NCBI RefSeq assembly: GCF_042676025.1
Contig: NZ_JBHTJP010000035.1
Coordinates: 124,001-188,000 of the forward strand
Reading direction: 5' to 3'
Length of the DNA stretch: 64,000 bases
From: Salinimicrobium gaetbulicola
Lineage (GTDB): Bacteria > Bacteroidota > Bacteroidia > Flavobacteriales > Flavobacteriaceae
In this document: piece by piece, positions 61,478-64,000 of the stretch
Position numbering within the stretch: the stretch's first letter is position 1
Layout of the letters: each line of letters starts with the position of its first letter
Program-made: the position numbers and the translations under genes
The notes under the pieces: model-generated
The model's database searches: none
The model's input: only the letters and a program-made list of their open reading frames with translations
What the model was told of the DNA's origin: nothing

Positions 61478-62136
61478 AACTCAACAGGTTTTACAAAAAG
61501 ATTATTTGAAATGCTTTTTGAGATTCTTAATTCATTCTCGTTAATTTTGATCAGTAAAGACTGGTCATATTCTTCCCGGTGTACCACTTCAATTGGTTTT
61601 CCAAGAGCAATATCATTCTTATCAAGGTATCGAAGGAATTCGGTAGAGGAATCTTTTACTCCCACGCAAACTCCGGATTGCCCTTCCTCAAGATCGGCCA
61701 GGATCATCTTATTAGCTATTCTAAAATTGCCTTCTGCATCTGGAATAGGATCTCCATGCGGATCCCTTTTTGGGTGTCCCAGGAAATTATCCAGTTCTTC
61801 GGTCAGTTTTTCAGATTTTATGTGCTCCAGTTGTTCGGCAATATCATGTACCTCATCCCAGGCAAAATTTAGTTTGTCCACCAGGAACACTTCCCAAAGG
61901 CGATGCTTCCGGATAACCTCTATAGCGGTTTTCCTTCCCTGCTCGCTCAAAGTAACTCCTTGATATTTCCGGTACTTCACCAGTTTTTTATCTGAAAGCT
62001 TCTTAACCATATCGGTTACGGAGGAGGCTTTGGTCTCCATTTCTTCCGCAAGGGCATTGGTGCTCACCCCGCCGGAATATTTCTTTTCTAAATGAAAGAT
62101 AGCTTTCAGATAATTCTCTTCAGAAAGGCTAAACAT
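61474..62136 (-). CDS. DtxR/MntR-family metal-dependent repressor
   Basis: A 220-residue protein: N-terminal winged helix (SEENYLKAIFHLEKK ... NALAEEMETKASSVTDMVKKLSDKKLVKYRKYQGVTLSEQG), a dimerisation and metal domain (HRLWEVFLVDKLNFAWDEVHDIAEQLEHI ... LDNFLGHPKRDPHGDPIP), and a C-terminal SH3/FeoA-like domain. With metal bound it would repress uptake genes. Whether it senses iron or manganese cannot be decided from sequence; the feo, ZIP and receptor genes around it suggest iron or broad divalent control. Confidence 0.93.
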   Translation of the reverse strand: MFSLSEENYLKAIFHLEKKYSGGVSTNALAEEMETKASSVTDMVKKLSDKKLVKYRKYQGVTLSEQGRKTAIEVIRKHRLWEVFLVDKLNFAWDEVHDIAEQLEHIKSEKLTEELDNFLGHPKRDPHGDPIPDAEGNFRIANKMILADLEEGQSGVCVGVKDSSTEFLRYLDKNDIALGKPIEVVHREEYDQSLLIKINENELRISKSISNNLFVKPVEL

Positions 62137-62158
62137 ATATTGGTTTGTTTTTACATGC

Positions 62159-62189
62159 CAAAACTACATTTTTTATCATTCAGAAACAA
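62159..62189 (-). promoter_or_regulatory. Promoter of the DtxR-family regulator operon
   Basis: Minus strand TAGTTTTG (62159-62166) fits TAnnTTTG, with a TTG (62187-62189) 20 nt upstream as the -33 element. It lies 22 nt before the ATG at 62136. Confidence 0.5.
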
Positions 62190-62191
62190 TT

Positions 62192-62207
62192 TTTAGTCTA
62201 ATCTAAA
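62192..62207. promoter_or_regulatory. Candidate DtxR-type operator between divergent promoters
   Basis: TTTAGTCTAATCTAAA has TTTAG/CTAAA arms and a TA centre, like operators of DtxR/MntR-family repressors. It sits next to the -33 region of the regulator promoter and upstream of the receptor -7, so it could control both. Confidence 0.5.
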
Positions 62208-62216
62208 ATTACTTTA

Positions 62217-62224
62217 TACCTTTG
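62217..62224 (+). promoter_or_regulatory. Candidate -7 element for the TonB-dependent receptor
   Basis: TACCTTTG fits TAnnTTTG and lies 15 nt before the TTG start; the operator covers the region where the -33 element should be. Confidence 0.5.
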
Positions 62225-62239
62225 TGAAAAATTAGTGCT

Positions 62240-64000
62240 TTGAAAATCTGTTTTACCCTACTGTTTACATTATCCGCCTTATTATGTCAGGCTCAAAAAG
62301 CTGAAGTTAGCGGAAAAGTGACGTCTAACGGAAGTCCGGTTCCCTTTGTGAACATTTTTCTGGAAGGAACACAAATCGGGACCACGTCCGATGAATCGGG
62401 CAATTATACGCTCGCTGCTCCGTTAGGTCATTATGAAATAATTATTCAGGCCATTGGCTATAAAACCATAAAAAACCACCTGGATCTATTGAGTCCTGAA
62501 AAACAAACGATGGACTTCTCCCTACAAGAAGACATCACAGGACTTGACCAGGTGGTAATTTCTGCCAGCCGAAATGGTCAGCTTCGGCATACTGCACCTG
62601 TAATCGTTTCGGTAACCTCCTCCAAAGATTTTAAAGCGACCCAATCTATCAGTCTTAGCGAAGGATTGAACTTTCAACCGGGCTTGAGAATGGAAACCAA
62701 TTGCCAGAATTGTGGTTTTTCACAGGTACGCATGAATGGTTTGGATGGAGCATACTCCCAGATCCTTATCGACAGCCGACCAGTATTCAGCGCCTTAAAT
62801 GGAGTCTACGGTCTTGACCAGATCCCGGCTAATTCCATCGACAGGATCGAAGTGGTACGAGGAGGAGGGTCTGCATTGTATGGGTCAAATGCCATAGCCG
62901 GAACAATTAATATAATCACTAAAAAGCCGACCGAAGATTATTTTGAAGTTGCCGGGAATGTCGCGGCAATTAACGCGGAATCTTCAGACAAGGCTGTAAC
63001 CATGAACGGAACCGTTCTTACAAATGATTATAACGCAGGTCTGAATGTCTACGGAATGTTTCGCGATCGCAACCCTTATGACCATAATGATGACGGATTT
63101 ACCGAAATCACCCAGGTGGAAAATAAAACCTTCGGATTTAAATCATTTTACAAACCTAATGATCGCAGTGAGATCAGCCTGGATTTTCACACTATCCATG
63201 AATTCCGAAGAGGCGGAAACAATTTGCATCTTCAGCCATTTGAAACGGATATCACCGAACAGATAGAAAGTGATGTCATAGGCGGGGGACTTACATACGA
63301 AGCCTTTTCAAAAAACAAGAATCTGCGATATTCTGTCTACGGAACGGCCCAGCTATCCAGAAATGAGAATTTTTACGGAGGAAAGGGAGAAACTCTCGAA
63401 GAGAGCATGAAAGGTTTCGGAAATTCCCTGGACAATACTTACTTACTGGGAACACAATTTTCATTTGACCAGGAAATTTTTCTGGGATCTACAGCCACTT
63501 TTACCGCCGGAAGTGAATTCAAGAACAACCTTATGAAGGATCGCAAACCGGGTTATAACGCCAGGATAGATCAAAACCTGAATATACTAGGACTATATGC
63601 CCAGCAGGAGTGGCAGGCTACTGAAAAACTTAAGGTTTTAGGGGGATTACGTGCAGACCTTCACAACGTAGCGGAAGAAAAAGTCGTTTTTAACCCCCGT
63701 TTGAATCTTTTGTATGCCGCAAACGACCAGCTTCAGTTCAGAACGAGTTACGCGAAAGGTTTCAGGGCCCCTCAGGTCTTTACTGAAGATATTCACGCCC
63801 GGATCGCAGCCGGAGAAGTGAGTTTGGTTCAGTTTTCAGACAACCTTGAATCTGAGACTTCTCACAGTTATCTGGCTTCCGCAGAATGGAGCAAAAGCAC
63901 TTTGGATGAGAATTACCGACTTACTTTTGAGACCTTCTACACTAGGCTGGAAAAACCTTTTGTTCTGGAAAGGGTTTCTGAAACAGTTTTTGAGAAACGG
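62240..64000 (+). CDS. TonB-dependent receptor, probable metal or metallophore uptake (3' end missing)
   Basis: The frame is open from the TTG at 62240 to the last base (587 codons). A signal peptide (LKICFTLLFTLSALLCQAQ), a carboxypeptidase-regulatory-like domain (about 22-105, VSGKVTSNGSPVPFVNIFLEG), and a plug (LDQVVISASR ... IDRIEVVRGGGSALYGSNAIAGTINIITKKP) lead into a barrel with YAKGFRAPQVFTEDIHA. This is the siderophore/vitamin-type rather than SusC-type branch. The plug has a CxxC (TNCQNCGFSQVRMNGL) that could bind metal. A divergent DtxR-family gene suggests metal-repressed expression. TTG is preferred since no ATG precedes the signal peptide. Confidence 0.9.
   Translation, partial: MKICFTLLFTLSALLCQAQKAEVSGKVTSNGSPVPFVNIFLEGTQIGTTSDESGNYTLAAPLGHYEIIIQAIGYKTIKNHLDLLSPEKQTMDFSLQEDITGLDQVVISASRNGQLRHTAPVIVSVTSSKDFKATQSISLSEGLNFQPGLRMETNCQNCGFSQVRMNGLDGAYSQILIDSRPVFSALNGVYGLDQIPANSIDRIEVVRGGGSALYGSNAIAGTINIITKKPTEDYFEVAGNVAAINAESSDKAVTMNGTVLTNDYNAGLNVYGMFRDRNPYDHNDDGFTEITQVENKTFGFKSFYKPNDRSEISLDFHTIHEFRRGGNNLHLQPFETDITEQIESDVIGGGLTYEAFSKNKNLRYSVYGTAQLSRNENFYGGKGETLEESMKGFGNSLDNTYLLGTQFSFDQEIFLGSTATFTAGSEFKNNLMKDRKPGYNARIDQNLNILGLYAQQEWQATEKLKVLGGLRADLHNVAEEKVVFNPRLNLLYAANDQLQFRTSYAKGFRAPQVFTEDIHARIAAGEVSLVQFSDNLESETSHSYLASAEWSKSTLDENYRLTFETFYTRLEKPFVLERVSETVFEKR

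Overview
The window looks like a chromosome segment of a marine Flavobacteriaceae member (Bacteroidota), close in gene content to Gramella/Christiangramia-type glucan degraders. The evidence is a SusC/SusD pair with lipoprotein glycan-binding and glycosidase genes, a type IX secretion C-terminal domain, DUF3078 and DUF3109 proteins, and many TAnnTTTG -7 promoter elements, several of them only 4-6 nt before an ATG. No transposase, integrase, phage gene or CRISPR array was seen.

Layout. 1-14.6 kb is housekeeping: the 3' part of an S41 protease, a MarC-family protein, a DUF3109 Cys-rich protein, class I ribonucleotide reductase (nrdB then nrdA, with a terminator-like hairpin between them), dgt, a T9SS-exported propeller protein, a DUF3078 protein, and the divergent pair dxs/tadA. 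14.7-41.9 kb is a polysaccharide utilization locus (PUL) entirely on the minus strand, best explained as targeting laminarin-type beta-1,3/1,6-glucan. In transcription order it has a membrane-spanning SusR-like regulator, SusC, SusD, a PKD-containing surface glycan-binding lipoprotein, a GH16 lipoprotein, a clan-A glycosidase, a GH149-like beta-1,3-glucan phosphorylase, a GH17 lipoprotein, a GH30 lipoprotein, a GPH-type sugar symporter, two GH17 proteins without signal peptides, GH3, GH16, and a GH16 broken by a frameshift. The gene set suggests outside hydrolysis, SusCD import, transport into the cytosol, and internal hydrolysis plus phosphorolysis.

42-50.7 kb holds a large outer-membrane protein with a degenerate phosphoesterase domain, a sulfur-relay operon (SQR-like, TusE/DsrC-like, DsrE-like) and a FadL-like porin. 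The most striking signal in the window is here. Three minus-strand promoters share the same architecture: palindrome TGTAAC-N4-GTTACA, exactly 21 nt, then TAYCTTTA. They lie before the sulfur operon, before the FadL-like gene, and in a convergent gap with no coding gene. In that gap the promoter is followed about 120 nt later by a hairpin terminator, so an undescribed small RNA is proposed.

50.7-64 kb holds tRNA-Arg, two identical tRNA-Asn genes, a DUF1028 protein, a small lipoprotein with a duplicated His/Cys motif, proC, an UshA-like nucleotidase, rseP, a SCO protein, and a metal-uptake block: feoA-feoB with a 50-aa Cys-rich partner, a ZIP transporter, a DtxR-family regulator, and a divergent TonB-dependent receptor cut by the window end. 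Similar AATCTAAA-containing inverted repeats sit at the feoA promoter and between the regulator and the receptor.
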